From NCBI GenBank assembly GCA_030426845.1, contig JAUHXR010000048.1, positions 1-39,452 of the forward strand: a DNA stretch of 39,452 nucleotides. The letters run 5' to 3'. The position numbers and the translations under genes are program-made. A model generated the notes under the pieces. That model searched no databases. It had not been told where the DNA came from and saw nothing but the letters and a program-made list of their open reading frames with translations. This DNA is from Polyangia bacterium (GTDB lineage: Bacteria > Myxococcota_A > Polyangia > Polyangiales > Sandaracinaceae). Positions 14,008 to 22,811 of the stretch are shown piece after piece. Every line of letters starts with the position of its first letter. The first letter of the stretch is position 1.

Positions 14008-15393
14008 ATGACCGCGTTCACCTCCATCCACCGCGCCGACGCCGCGCCGCGACCGCGGGGCAGCCTCCCGCCCGGGCCGCGGCTGCCCGCGGTGGTGCAG
14101 GGGGCGCTGTTCGTGCTCCGGCCGCTCCCGTTCTTCGAGCGCTGCCGCGCGCGGTACGGGCCGACGTTCTCGCTGCGGGTGCCGACGCTCCCGCCGGTGG
14201 TGGTGGTCTCGGACGAGGCCGCGATCCGCGATCTGTTCGCCTGCCGGCCCGACGACGTGAGCGTGGGCGCGGCGCTCGACTGGATGCACCCGTTCGTGGG
14301 CCGCGGCTCGCTGCTGCTTCGTGACGGCGAGGCGCACCGGCGCGAGCGACGGCTGCTGATGCCTCCGTTCCACCACGCGCGCATGCGCGGCCACGCCCGG
14401 GCGATGGGCGCGATCGCGCGCCGGGCGATGAGCGCATGGCCGGTCGACCGCGCGTTCGCGATCGAGCCGGCGGCCCGCGCGATCACGCTGGAGATCATCC
14501 TGCAAACCGTGTTCGGAGTGACCGACGCCGAGGCGGAGGGCCTGCGCGCCGCGCTCACCGCGCTGTTCGAGGACTTCTCGGTGCTCAACCTGATCCCCGC
14601 GCTCCGCGTCGAGCTCGGAGGGCGCACGCCGTGGGGGCGCTACGTCCGGCACCGGGCGGCGCTGGACCGCGAGCTGTTCCGGCTCATCCGCGCGCGACGG
14701 GAGGAGCGGGCGCGTGGCGCGGGCGGCGAGCGCGGTGACGTGCTGACGATGCTGGTCGACGCGCGCTACGAGGACGGCGGCGCGATGGGCGACGAGGACC
14801 TGCGCGACGAGCTGGTGACGCTCGTCAGCGCCGGCCACGAGACGAGCACGTCGGCGCTCGCGTGGGTGTTCCAGTGCTTGGCCCATCACCCCGAGGCGCA
14901 GGCGCGCGCGCGGCGCGAGGTCGAGGGCGCGAGCGAAGACGCGGCCGACCTGCCGTGGGTCGACGCGGTGGTCCAGGAGACGCTGCGCCGGCACGCGGTG
15001 TTCCCCCTGATCGCGCGGGTGCTCCGGCGGCGGCTGACCCTCGGCGGCTGGGACCTCGCCGAGGGGACGCTGGTCTACGTCTCGATCCACCTGACGCACC
15101 GCAACCCGGAGCTCTGGCCGCGACCGGAGCGCTTCGAGCCGGAGCGGTTCCTCGACGCGCGCCCGCGGCCGTTCGCCTACGTGCCGTTCGGCGGCGGCGG
15201 CCGGCGCTGCCTCGGGATGGCTTACGCGCGGCTCGAGCTGCGCGGGATCGTGGCCGAGGCGCTGCGGCGCTTCGTGGTCCGCCCCGCTGGCCCGCCCGAG
15301 GCGGCGGCGTCGCGCGGGTTCACGCTGGCGCCCGCGAAGGGCGCGGTCGTCCGACTCCAACCGAACCGAGGAGGCCTTCGTGTCCATGGATGA
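14008..15393 (+). CDS. Cytochrome P450
   Basis: 461 aa from ATG 14008; the much longer open frame upstream is a shadow of the rhomboid gene. P450 landmarks are in order: a proline-rich start (GSLPPGPRLPAVV), the C-helix WxxxR-equivalent region (DGEAHRRERRLLMPPF), the I-helix SAGHETSTSALAW (about 273), the K-helix ExxR in ETLRRH (about 324) and the heme loop FGGGGRRCLG with Cys about 401. The family inserts one O atom from O2 into a C-H or C=C bond using electrons from a redox partner; no ferredoxin or reductase gene is nearby. The layout resembles CYP102/CYP4-like or bacterial class-E P450s that often act on fatty acids. Its 3' end overlaps the next gene by 14 bp, so it heads an operon. Confidence 0.93.
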   Translation: MTAFTSIHRADAAPRPRGSLPPGPRLPAVVQGALFVLRPLPFFERCRARYGPTFSLRVPTLPPVVVVSDEAAIRDLFACRPDDVSVGAALDWMHPFVGRGSLLLRDGEAHRRERRLLMPPFHHARMRGHARAMGAIARRAMSAWPVDRAFAIEPAARAITLEIILQTVFGVTDAEAEGLRAALTALFEDFSVLNLIPALRVELGGRTPWGRYVRHRAALDRELFRLIRARREERARGAGGERGDVLTMLVDARYEDGGAMGDEDLRDELVTLVSAGHETSTSALAWVFQCLAHHPEAQARARREVEGASEDAADLPWVDAVVQETLRRHAVFPLIARVLRRRLTLGGWDLAEGTLVYVSIHLTHRNPELWPRPERFEPERFLDARPRPFAYVPFGGGGRRCLGMAYARLELRGIVAEALRRFVVRPAGPPEAAASRGFTLAPAKGAVVRLQPNRGGLRVHG

Positions 15394-16120
15394 GAGAACG
15401 TCGTTGCGGTCGCGCGCGCGGCACCGGCTCGAGCAGCGCTACCTCGAGCTGCTCTGCTCGGTCTACCTGTACAACGAGCATCGCGGCTACCGCGGGCTCG
15501 ATCGGGTGCTGGACGGGGTGCGCCAGATGGCGTCGCGCGGGACGCTCCCCGAGGGCGAGGCGTTCATCGCCCGAGTCGCGAAGCACCGGGCGGACGAGCG
15601 GCGGCACTACGTGATGTTCCGGCGGTGGTTCGAGCGGCGCGGGGTGATGCCCTTCGACGTCGGGCACGCGGGGCACATCGACGGGATCATCCAGGTGTTC
15701 TTCGGCCGCGCGATCGACGACCTCGAGCCGACCCCGTTCGTCGACGACGAGGCGCGGTTCGCCCAGCTCTGCCGCGCGATCGCGCTGACCGAGCGGCGCG
15801 GGATGGCGCAGGTGCGGCAGTTCCAGTCCGAGCCGGTGGTGCAGGCGGACGGCCACCTGATGAAGATCTTCAAGGTCGTCGAGCGGGACGAGCCGTCGCA
15901 CTGGGAGCCCTACGAGGACTGGCTCGCGGCGCGGGGGCGGCCGCGCTCGCGCTGGCGCGAGCGGGTGGGGGACACCGCGGCCCACGTGGTGCTCGTGGCG
16001 GGCAAGTTCCCGTTCATGCTCTTCAACCCGTGGCTGCCGCGGCGCGCGGACTGGCCCGACGATGGTGAGGCGGAGACGTCGCCCCGTCGCGACGGCGCGG
16101 CCCAGCCTCATGCGGGCTGA
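15380..16120 (+). CDS. Ferritin-like diiron-fold protein
   Basis: 246 aa from GTG 15380, with GAGGAGG 5 nt upstream; an ATG two codons later is possible. Predicted four-helix bundle with diiron-type ligands: ELLCSVYLYNEHRGY (helix 1), ExxH in KHRADERRHYVMF (helix 2), Glu in ALTERRGMAQVRQF (helix 3) and ExxH in VVERDEPSHWEPYEDW (helix 4). Such proteins use a diiron site for O2 activation or metal storage. Downstream comes a hydrophobic patch (AAHVVLVAGKFPFMLFNPWL) that may contact membrane or lipid. It overlaps both neighbours, which suggests tight co-expression with the P450 and the GMC oxidoreductase. It may be an oxygenase, desaturase or N-oxygenase for the same pathway; the reaction is unknown. 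Confidence 0.78.
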   Translation: MSMDERTSLRSRARHRLEQRYLELLCSVYLYNEHRGYRGLDRVLDGVRQMASRGTLPEGEAFIARVAKHRADERRHYVMFRRWFERRGVMPFDVGHAGHIDGIIQVFFGRAIDDLEPTPFVDDEARFAQLCRAIALTERRGMAQVRQFQSEPVVQADGHLMKIFKVVERDEPSHWEPYEDWLAARGRPRSRWRERVGDTAAHVVLVAGKFPFMLFNPWLPRRADWPDDGEAETSPRRDGAAQPHAG

Positions 16121-17639
16121 CGCCGCCGCCACCTACGTGGTGGGCGCCGGGTCGTCGGGCGCGGTGATCGCGTCGCGCGCGACCGAGAACCCGGACCGCG
16201 AGGTCGTGTTGCTGGAGGCGGGGCCGGACTACCCGGACCCGGCGCGGCTGCCGCCTGACCTCCGCGACGGAACGCGGAACGCGTGGACCTCGCACGACTG
16301 GGGCTTTCGCTACCGCCAGCGCCGGGGCGCGCCGCGGCTCCCGATGCCGCGCGGCCGGGTGGTCGGCGGCTCGTCTGCGGTCAACACGTGCATCGCGCTC
16401 CGCGGTCAGCCCTCGGACTACGACGAGTGGGCGGACCGCGGGCTGCCGGAGTGGTCGTGGGACCGCTGCCTGCCCGCGTTCAAGCGCCTCGAGGACGACC
16501 TCGACGTCGCGAACGAGTGGCACGGGCAGGGCGGTCCGCTGCCGATCCGCCGTCACCGGCCCGAGGAGCTGACGCCGTGGCAGTCCGCCTTCCTCGGCGC
16601 GTGCGAGGAGCTCGGGTTCGCGCGGTGCGAGGACACCAACGACCCGACGACCACGGGGTACGGCGCGCACGCGATGAACCTGCGGCGCGGCGAGCGGGTG
16701 AGCGCCGCGCAGGCCTACCTCACGCCAGAGGTGCGGGCGCGCGACAACCTGACGGTCCGCGCCGAGACGCTGGTGCGTCGGGTGATCGTCAAGAACCGCG
16801 CGGTCGAGGGGATCGAGGTCGACACGCGCGGCCGCGTGGAGGTGCTGCCCGCGAGGCGCGTCGTGCTGTGCGCGGGGGCGGTGGCCACGCCGGGGATCCT
16901 GCTGCGCTCGGGGATCGGTCCGCGGCGCGAGGTGGCGCGGCTCGGGGTCGCGCTCGTCGCGGACGTGCCCGCGGTGGGGCGACGGATGCTCGATCACTTC
17001 GGCGCGATGATCGCGTTCGTCCCGCGGCGCGGAGCGTGCAGCGTCCACGCGCCGCTGATCCAGACCTGCCTGCGCTACCGGTCCCACGGAGCGACGACCG
17101 ACAACGACGTGATGGTCCAGCCCGGCTCGTTCCTCCAGCTCCCGCGCGGAGAGGTGCCGTGCTTCACGCTGATGGTCTGCGTGGGCAAGACGCGCGGGTC
17201 CTCGACGCTCCGGTTTCCGAGCGCCGATCCGCGGGCGAAGCCGGAGGTGGACGGCCGGGTCTTCGCGCACCCCGACGACCGGGCGAAGGCGGTGGAGGGG
17301 CTGCAGATCGCGGGGCGCTGCGCGCGCTCGCGGGCGATGCGCGGGCTGACGCACCTCGGCTGGCCGGGGCGCGCGACGATGTCGAGCCGCGCCGCGCTGG
17401 GCGACTGGGTCCAGCGGTTCGGGGGGACGGCCTACCACCTGTGCGGCACCGCCCCGATGGGCGCGGACGGCGACCCCGACGCCGCCCTCGACGGTCGAGG
17501 CCGCGTGCGCGGGGTGTCGGGCCTCTGGGTGGCCGACGCGAGCGCGTTCCCGACCATCCCGTCGGCGAACACGAACCTGCCGACGATCATGCTGGGCGAG
17601 CGCTTCGGCGCGTGGTTTCGCGCCGGCGCCAACGACTGA
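16110..17639 (+). CDS. GMC-family FAD-dependent alcohol/choline oxidoreductase
   Basis: 509 aa from ATG 16110, overlapping the end of the previous gene by 11 bp. The N-terminus is the FAD-binding Rossmann motif (YVVGAGSSGAVIASR) followed by VVLLEAGPDY. The GMC signature is GRVVGGSSAVNTCIALRG, and the second part is CAGAVATPGILLRSGIGP. Near the C-terminus YHLCGTAPMG carries the catalytic His, followed by GLWVADASAFPTIPSANTNL with the conserved Asn and the FAD-ribityl loop. The family oxidises primary or secondary alcohols to aldehydes or ketones. Length is normal. Directly downstream is an aldehyde dehydrogenase, so an alcohol-to-acid path is likely. Substrate unknown. Confidence 0.92.
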   Translation: MRADAAATYVVGAGSSGAVIASRATENPDREVVLLEAGPDYPDPARLPPDLRDGTRNAWTSHDWGFRYRQRRGAPRLPMPRGRVVGGSSAVNTCIALRGQPSDYDEWADRGLPEWSWDRCLPAFKRLEDDLDVANEWHGQGGPLPIRRHRPEELTPWQSAFLGACEELGFARCEDTNDPTTTGYGAHAMNLRRGERVSAAQAYLTPEVRARDNLTVRAETLVRRVIVKNRAVEGIEVDTRGRVEVLPARRVVLCAGAVATPGILLRSGIGPRREVARLGVALVADVPAVGRRMLDHFGAMIAFVPRRGACSVHAPLIQTCLRYRSHGATTDNDVMVQPGSFLQLPRGEVPCFTLMVCVGKTRGSSTLRFPSADPRAKPEVDGRVFAHPDDRAKAVEGLQIAGRCARSRAMRGLTHLGWPGRATMSSRAALGDWVQRFGGTAYHLCGTAPMGADGDPDAALDGRGRVRGVSGLWVADASAFPTIPSANTNLPTIMLGERFGAWFRAGAND

Positions 17640-17648
17640 GGAGCCGCG

Positions 17649-19361
17649 ATGCAGACGACGACGAGCCCCGCTTCGAGGACACACGGGGAGCTGTCGAGCT
17701 CCGAGCCGGGGGCGACCAGCCCGTCGGGGACGAGGCCCGCGGCGAGCGAGCCCGCGCACCTCGAGGGCCGCTGCCCGGTCGACCTGCGTCCGCTCGCGCC
17801 GGTGCCGGTGACGCAGGACCTCGCGGCCGCGGTGCGGCGAGCGCGGGCGGCGCAGCCGGCGTGGGAGGCGATGGGCTTCGAGGCGCGCGCGGAGCGTCTC
17901 GAGCAGGCGGCCCGGCGGATCGTCGAGCGGCGCGACGAGGTGATCGCGCTCCTGCGCGACGAGGCGGGCAAGACCCCGGGCGACGCCCTGATGGGCGAGG
18001 CGCTCGGGGCGCTGCCGTTCGTGCAGGACTACGTCGCGATGGCGCGGCCCGTCCTGAAGCCGAGGAGGCTCCCGCTGAGCCCGGTCGCGTTCCCCGGCAA
18101 GCGCGGGCGGCTCGAGCGGATCGCGCGCGGGGTGGTGGCGGTGATCACGCCCTGGAACTTCCCCCTCGCGACGTTCTTCCGGCCGGTGTTCGGCGCGCTC
18201 TTGTGCGGCAACACGGTGGTCCTCAAGCCGAGCGAGCTGAGCCCGCGCATGGGCGCGTGGTTCGGGCGGGTGCTCGCCGAGGTGCTGCCCCCGAACGCGC
18301 TGGTGGTGGTGCAGGGCGGGCCGGAGATCGGCGCGGCGCTCCTGCGGTCGGCGATCGACGCGGTGACGTTCACCGGCTCGACCGCGAGCGGCCGTGAGGT
18401 GGCCCGCGTCTGCGCCGAGCGGCTGATCCCCGTCTCGCTCGAGCTCGGGGGCAAGGACGCGGCGGTGGTCCTCCGCGACTGCGCGCTCGACCGCACGGTC
18501 GCGGGGATCATGCACTGGGCGCTCACCAACGCGGGGCAGTCATGCGGCGCGATCGAGCGGGTGTTCGTCGAGGACGCGATCGCCGATCGCTTCGTGGAGG
18601 CGCTGGCCGACGCGGTCGGGCGGCTCCGTGTCACCGGCAACCCGACGACGAGCGACGTCGGGCCGCTCGCCAACGCGCGGCAGCTCGCGGTGGTCGACGC
18701 GCACGTGCAGGAGGCGACCGCCGAGGGCGCGGTCGCGCGGTGTGGAGGGCGGCCGACCGGGACAGGGTGCTGGTACGAGCCGACGGTGCTGGACCGGTGC
18801 GCCCCGTCGATGCGGGTGATGCGCGAGCCGACGTTCGGGCCGGTGATCCCGGTGTGTCGGGTACCGAGCGCGGAGGCCGCGGTGCACGCGGTCAACGACT
18901 GCGACTACGGGCTCACGGCGAGCGTGTGGAGCCGGGACCTCGCGCGGGCCGAGGCCTACGCGCGGCGGCTCCACGTGGGGACCGCCTACGTCAACAACCA
19001 CAGCTTCACCGGCGCGGTGCCGGCCGCGCCGTGGACGGGCGTGAAGGGCTCGGGCACCGGCGTCGCGAGCGGGGAGCTCGCGCTGGCCCACTACACCCGG
19101 CCGCGCACCGTGGTCGTCGACCGCAGCGAGGGCCCCGACCCGTGGTGGCTGCCGACGGACGACGCGCTCGAGGAGCTCGGCCACCGGCTCAGCGAGGCGT
19201 CGCTCGGGCGGGTCCTCGCGGCCGCGAAGGTGCCTGGGCTCCTGTCGCTCAGGCGGCGCGCGGTGCTCGACTTCGTACGCGCGGAGCCGCGCCGCGGGGG
19301 CCGGGCGCGGCTCGCGGAGGTGCTCGGCGCCTTTGGCTTCGGACCGTCCGATCAGTCCTGA
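17649..19361 (+). CDS. Aldehyde dehydrogenase family protein
   Basis: 570 aa from ATG 17649 with GAGGAG 5 nt upstream and only 9 bp after the GMC gene. After a Ser/Thr/Pro-rich extension of about 40 residues comes the ALDH fold: ITPWNFPLATFF (oxyanion Asn), FTGSTASGREV (NAD(P) loop), SLELGGKDAAVV (general base Glu, about 265) and NAGQSCGAIERVFV (nucleophile Cys about 299). The closing motif GVKGSGTGVASGELAL is also present. About 80 residues beyond the usual end (EGPDPWWLPTDDALEELG onward) form an unusual C-terminal extension. It would turn an aldehyde into the carboxylic acid with NAD(P)+. Its last 10 bp overlap the 3' end of the convergent GH3-like gene. Confidence 0.92.
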   Translation: MQTTTSPASRTHGELSSSEPGATSPSGTRPAASEPAHLEGRCPVDLRPLAPVPVTQDLAAAVRRARAAQPAWEAMGFEARAERLEQAARRIVERRDEVIALLRDEAGKTPGDALMGEALGALPFVQDYVAMARPVLKPRRLPLSPVAFPGKRGRLERIARGVVAVITPWNFPLATFFRPVFGALLCGNTVVLKPSELSPRMGAWFGRVLAEVLPPNALVVVQGGPEIGAALLRSAIDAVTFTGSTASGREVARVCAERLIPVSLELGGKDAAVVLRDCALDRTVAGIMHWALTNAGQSCGAIERVFVEDAIADRFVEALADAVGRLRVTGNPTTSDVGPLANARQLAVVDAHVQEATAEGAVARCGGRPTGTGCWYEPTVLDRCAPSMRVMREPTFGPVIPVCRVPSAEAAVHAVNDCDYGLTASVWSRDLARAEAYARRLHVGTAYVNNHSFTGAVPAAPWTGVKGSGTGVASGELALAHYTRPRTVVVDRSEGPDPWWLPTDDALEELGHRLSEASLGRVLAAAKVPGLLSLRRRAVLDFVRAEPRRGGRARLAEVLGAFGFGPSDQS

Positions 19362-20935
19362 GCGAGGGCGCGGAGCCGGTCGCGGTCGGCGGGTCCGACG
19401 ATGCGGGGGAACTTCTCCTGAAAGCTGCGTTGCCCTCGCTCGCGCATGAACCGGGCGGTGGCGCCGGCGCGCAGCGGCAGGACGCGGGGCGCGAGGATTC
19501 CCGCGTCGCCCGCGCGGTGCTCGCGGTAGACGCGGTTCTGGTCGGCGAGCGAGGCGTCGAAGGCGGCCCCGAAGGCCGCGAGGTCGACGTCGCGCTCCTC
19601 GAGCTCGACGAAGAGCAGGTAGCGGCCCTTCGCGGTTCCGTCGACGCCGACCTCGGGCGACGCGGCGAAGTCGACGCTCGTGCAGCGCGCGACCTCGGCC
19701 GCGTGGGCGACCGCGCGCTCGATCTCGCCCGCGGTGGTGAGCTCCTGGGTGAGCGAGAGGACGCCCGCCGCGCGGCCGACGAAGCGCACGCGGTGGGGGA
19801 ACGTCTCCGCGAAGCGGACGGTGTCGCCGATGTCGTAGCGGAACAGACCCGAGCTGGTGGTGAGGAGGACCGCGTAGTCGACGCCGGCCGTGGCCTCCCA
19901 GAGCGGGATCGCGTCGGACGGGCCGCCGCCGCGGGGCACGAGCTCGAAGAAGACGCCGCGGTCCGGGATCATCGCCATCGCCGCGTCGCCGTCGTGAGCG
20001 CCGCGCGAGTCGGAGACCGCGAAGAAGCCGCCCTCGGACGCGCTGTAGCTGTCGATGAGGGCGACCGGGCGACCGACGCGGCCCTCGATGAGCGGGCGGT
20101 AGGGCGCGGCGGTGACGCCGCCGCCGAAGAGGACGCGCAGGTTCGGCCAGACGTCGGCGACGCAGCGCGGGCGCCGTCCGCGGCGGCGCGCGGCCGCGAG
20201 GAGGTGATCGAAGAAGACCGAGAACCAGCAGGTGGTGCCGGCGAGCGAGACGACGTCGTGGTCGAGGTAGGCGTCGGCCATCGCCTCGAGCTTCGGCTGG
20301 TAGTCGGGGATGTCCCGGATCGGGACCCGGGGGAGCTGGAGCCGGCGCGCGGCGCGCGGAAGATGCAGCTGCATGATCCCCGGGTTCGACGCCACCTCGA
20401 CCGGGCCGACCTTCTCGAGCGTCGACGGAGGGAAGAGCCCCAGCGTGTAGCCGCCGGGGAAGCCGCGGTCGCCGTAGAGGGTCACGTAGCGCGCGACCAC
20501 GTCGAAGCTCGCGCGCTGCTGCCAGCGGATCTGCGCGCGCGAGAGGGGCAAGAGCTTGTGCTTCGCCGCGGTGTGCGAGGTGCCCGAGCTCTGGCCCCAG
20601 TACCGGACGAAGCCGGGGGAGAGGACGTCGCGCGCGCCGCGGCGCATGCGCTCGAGCTGGGGCTCGAGGTCGGCGTAGGTGCAGACGGGCAGCCGGCGCG
20701 CGAAGTCGTGGTAGCCGCGGATGTCGGCGAAGCCGTGCTCGCGACCGAGCTCGGTGCGCGCGGCGGCTCGCACGTGGGCGAGGAGCGTCTCCTCCTGGGC
20801 GCGGCGGAGGCGCCGCGGGTCGCGCAAGATCGCGTCCCAGCGCGTGACGCGGAGAGCGGCCGCGACCCAGAGGGCGGGGCCGGCGACGCGGGCGTAGGGG
20901 ACGCGGCGGAGCGAGCGGCTGCGCGGTGGGGTCAT
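19352..20935 (-). CDS. GH3-like acyl-acid amido synthetase
   Basis: 527 aa from ATG 20935; a TTG six codons earlier is possible but less likely. GH3 features: an N-terminal helix block (ETLLAHVRAAARTELGREHGF), an ATP/AMP motif YWGQSSGTSHTAAKHKLLPLS, a second adenylate motif DSYSASEGGFFAV and TTSSGLFRYDIGD with a hinge. A small C-terminal domain follows (SLTQELTTAGEIERAV onward). GH3 enzymes adenylate a carboxylic acid and join it to an amine such as an amino acid. It lies in the middle of the cluster but on the opposite strand, convergent with the aldehyde dehydrogenase that would supply an acid. Bacterial substrates are mostly unknown. Confidence 0.88.
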   Translation of the reverse strand: MTPPRSRSLRRVPYARVAGPALWVAAALRVTRWDAILRDPRRLRRAQEETLLAHVRAAARTELGREHGFADIRGYHDFARRLPVCTYADLEPQLERMRRGARDVLSPGFVRYWGQSSGTSHTAAKHKLLPLSRAQIRWQQRASFDVVARYVTLYGDRGFPGGYTLGLFPPSTLEKVGPVEVASNPGIMQLHLPRAARRLQLPRVPIRDIPDYQPKLEAMADAYLDHDVVSLAGTTCWFSVFFDHLLAAARRRGRRPRCVADVWPNLRVLFGGGVTAAPYRPLIEGRVGRPVALIDSYSASEGGFFAVSDSRGAHDGDAAMAMIPDRGVFFELVPRGGGPSDAIPLWEATAGVDYAVLLTTSSGLFRYDIGDTVRFAETFPHRVRFVGRAAGVLSLTQELTTAGEIERAVAHAAEVARCTSVDFAASPEVGVDGTAKGRYLLFVELEERDVDLAAFGAAFDASLADQNRVYREHRAGDAGILAPRVLPLRAGATARFMRERGQRSFQEKFPRIVGPADRDRLRALAQD

Positions 20936-21281
20936 GGTCGCGGTGCACTGCAAGACGCCGGCCGCGCCGCGCGCGGAGTGAGCGAGCAGCGCCGCGCCCG
21001 GTCGTCAGCCGCCGGCGGCGGAGGCGCGGGCGAGCGCGGCGCGGCTGGAGGCGCGGGGTGCGGGCGAAGGATCGCGGGCGCACCTCTGCGTCCGGCGAGC
21101 CGCAGGAGGGCGCGGACTCGTCGCTACCGAGGCCCCTCCATCGCCAGCGAGATCGTGCAGCGGGCCGCACACCCGAACACACACCGTGCAGGGGACCGCG
21201 CGCTTCCGACGCGCGCGCAGTCCGCGGGCCGCGAGGCGCGTCGCGGCACGTCACCTGCACTGTGGTCGCAGAGAGGTGACC
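20936..21281. promoter_or_regulatory. Divergent gap between the GH3-like and FAD-oxidase genes
   Basis: About 346 bp that must hold the promoters of both genes. It contains a perfect 12-bp palindrome GCCGCCGGCGGC (21008-21019) and a hairpin with GGAC plus GC-alternating arms from 21193 to about 21223. I see no clear -35/-10 boxes. No gene is supported inside. Confidence 0.4.
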
Positions 21282-22811
21282 GTGACGACAACGCCCCCCG
21301 CGCTCACGCCCGCTTCGTTCACGCAGCCGCCGCCCGCGGGCCCACCGACCGCGACCGAGCGGCGCTGGGTGCACGACTACCCGAGGGTGCGTCGCGCGCG
21401 CGCCGACCACGCCGCGCCGCGGTCCGAGGGCGAGCTCCGCGCGGTCCTGGGCTGGGCCGCGCGGCAGGGGCGCACGGTCACGCTGCGCGGGGGCGGGCAG
21501 TGCCTGCACGGCCAGTCGGTGGGGGACGACCTGGTGGTGGATCTGTCGGCCCTCGACGACGTGTCGGTAGACCTCGACGCAGGCGTGGTGCGCGCGGGGG
21601 CGGGCGCGCGGTGGGACTCGGTGCGCGCGGCGCTGCCGCCGGGCTGGGTGCTGCCCAACCTCGTGACCACCGGCGCGGCGTCGGTCGGGGGGACCCTGGT
21701 GGCCGATGGGGCGTCGCGCTTCTCCTCGGCGTTCGGGCGCGAAGCGGACGGAGCGCGCCGCGCCCGGATGATGACCGCCGACGGACGGATCGTGGAGTGC
21801 GATCGTACAGGTCCTCACGCCGACCTCCTCGAGGCGCTGCCCGGCAGCGTCGGGGTGCTCGGCGCGCTGCTGTCGGTGGAGCACGCGCTGGTGGACGTGC
21901 GGCACCTCGCGGGGGGCGACGGGCGCGTGCGCGTCGAGACGGTCGCGCGCAAGCACCCGGACGCGCGCTCCTTCGTCGCCGACCTCGCGCTCGATCTGCG
22001 CGCGCCTCCCTCGCGGCGGCGACCGCGCGGCGCCTACGGGCTCTTGATCCCCGGGTGCGGCGCGCTGCTCTTTCGATCGAGCTACACCGGCGCGCGGCGT
22101 GGGCGTCGGATGCCGAACCACCGCCGGCGCGATCCGCTGCGCGTGCTCCTCGAGCGCATGTTCCACGAGCCCACGCTCAACCGCGCGCTCTGGCGCGGCA
22201 TCTTCGATCTCTACTACCGCGACGGCGATCGCTTCGTGGACGAGGCCGAGGACTTCGCGTTCTTCATGGACGCGGGGGCGAGGTTGCGCGTTCACGCGGA
22301 GCGGCTCGGGCTCGGCTTCGCGCTCGTCCAGCAGGTGGTGGAGCTCCCGTTCGACGCCTCGCCGTCGGCCTGTCGCGACGCGGCCGCGATGGTCGAGGGG
22401 TGCGAGGCGCTCTGTCGGGCCCACAGGGTGCGGCCGGTGACCTGCGACGTGCTCGCGATCCGCGGTCGCGCGGGCGACCACGCGCTCCGCTTCGCGACCG
22501 CGGTGGCGCTCCCGCGGAGCAAGGACGAGACCCGGGCGCGCGGGCTGCTGTCGGCCCAGGCGCGTCTCGCGGCGTCGCACGGCGCGCGGGTGCTGATCGG
22601 CAAGGGAGTCTACGCGGACGCCGAGACGCTGGCCGCGACGGGGGGCGGGCGGCTCGCCGCGCTGGCGGCGATGAAGCGGCGCTGGGACCCGGCCGGGGTC
22701 TTCGGCGGTCCGTTCTACGAGCGCGTGCTGCGCCCGGCGATGCGCCGCGCGGCCCGCGCGCCGCGGGTCGCGCCTCGATCGGTGGAGCGGGTGAGGGGAG
22801 GGCGTCGATGA
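21282..22811 (+). CDS. FAD-linked oxidoreductase (FAD_binding_4 / VAO type)
   Basis: About 509 aa. GTG 21282 is chosen because GAGAGG lies 5-6 nt upstream; GTG 21276 is an alternative. The N-terminal FAD domain has SEGELRAVLGWAARQG, VTLRGGGQCLHGQS (where members with covalent FAD carry a His), DDLVVDLSALDDV, RAGAGARWDSV and TTGAASVGGTLVADGAS. The C-terminal part (MPNHRRRDPLRVLLERMFHE; FDLYYRDGDRFVDEAED) is a substrate domain similar in order to cytokinin or sterol-reductase-like members. It ends with the family's usual KRRWDPAGVFGGPFY. It would oxidise or reduce a C-C or C-N/O bond of a pathway intermediate. Its stop overlaps the next start (ATGA), so the two genes are coupled. Confidence 0.87.
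   Translation: MTTTPPALTPASFTQPPPAGPPTATERRWVHDYPRVRRARADHAAPRSEGELRAVLGWAARQGRTVTLRGGGQCLHGQSVGDDLVVDLSALDDVSVDLDAGVVRAGAGARWDSVRAALPPGWVLPNLVTTGAASVGGTLVADGASRFSSAFGREADGARRARMMTADGRIVECDRTGPHADLLEALPGSVGVLGALLSVEHALVDVRHLAGGDGRVRVETVARKHPDARSFVADLALDLRAPPSRRRPRGAYGLLIPGCGALLFRSSYTGARRGRRMPNHRRRDPLRVLLERMFHEPTLNRALWRGIFDLYYRDGDRFVDEAEDFAFFMDAGARLRVHAERLGLGFALVQQVVELPFDASPSACRDAAAMVEGCEALCRAHRVRPVTCDVLAIRGRAGDHALRFATAVALPRSKDETRARGLLSAQARLAASHGARVLIGKGVYADAETLAATGGGRLAALAAMKRRWDPAGVFGGPFYERVLRPAMRRAARAPRVAPRSVERVRGGRR

Noticed and set aside
18542-22807. Very long plus-strand open frame merging with the SDR gene
   Set aside because: It is a shadow of the aldehyde dehydrogenase, GH3-like and FAD-oxidase genes; only the part from ATG 22808 has SDR motifs and a coupled start.
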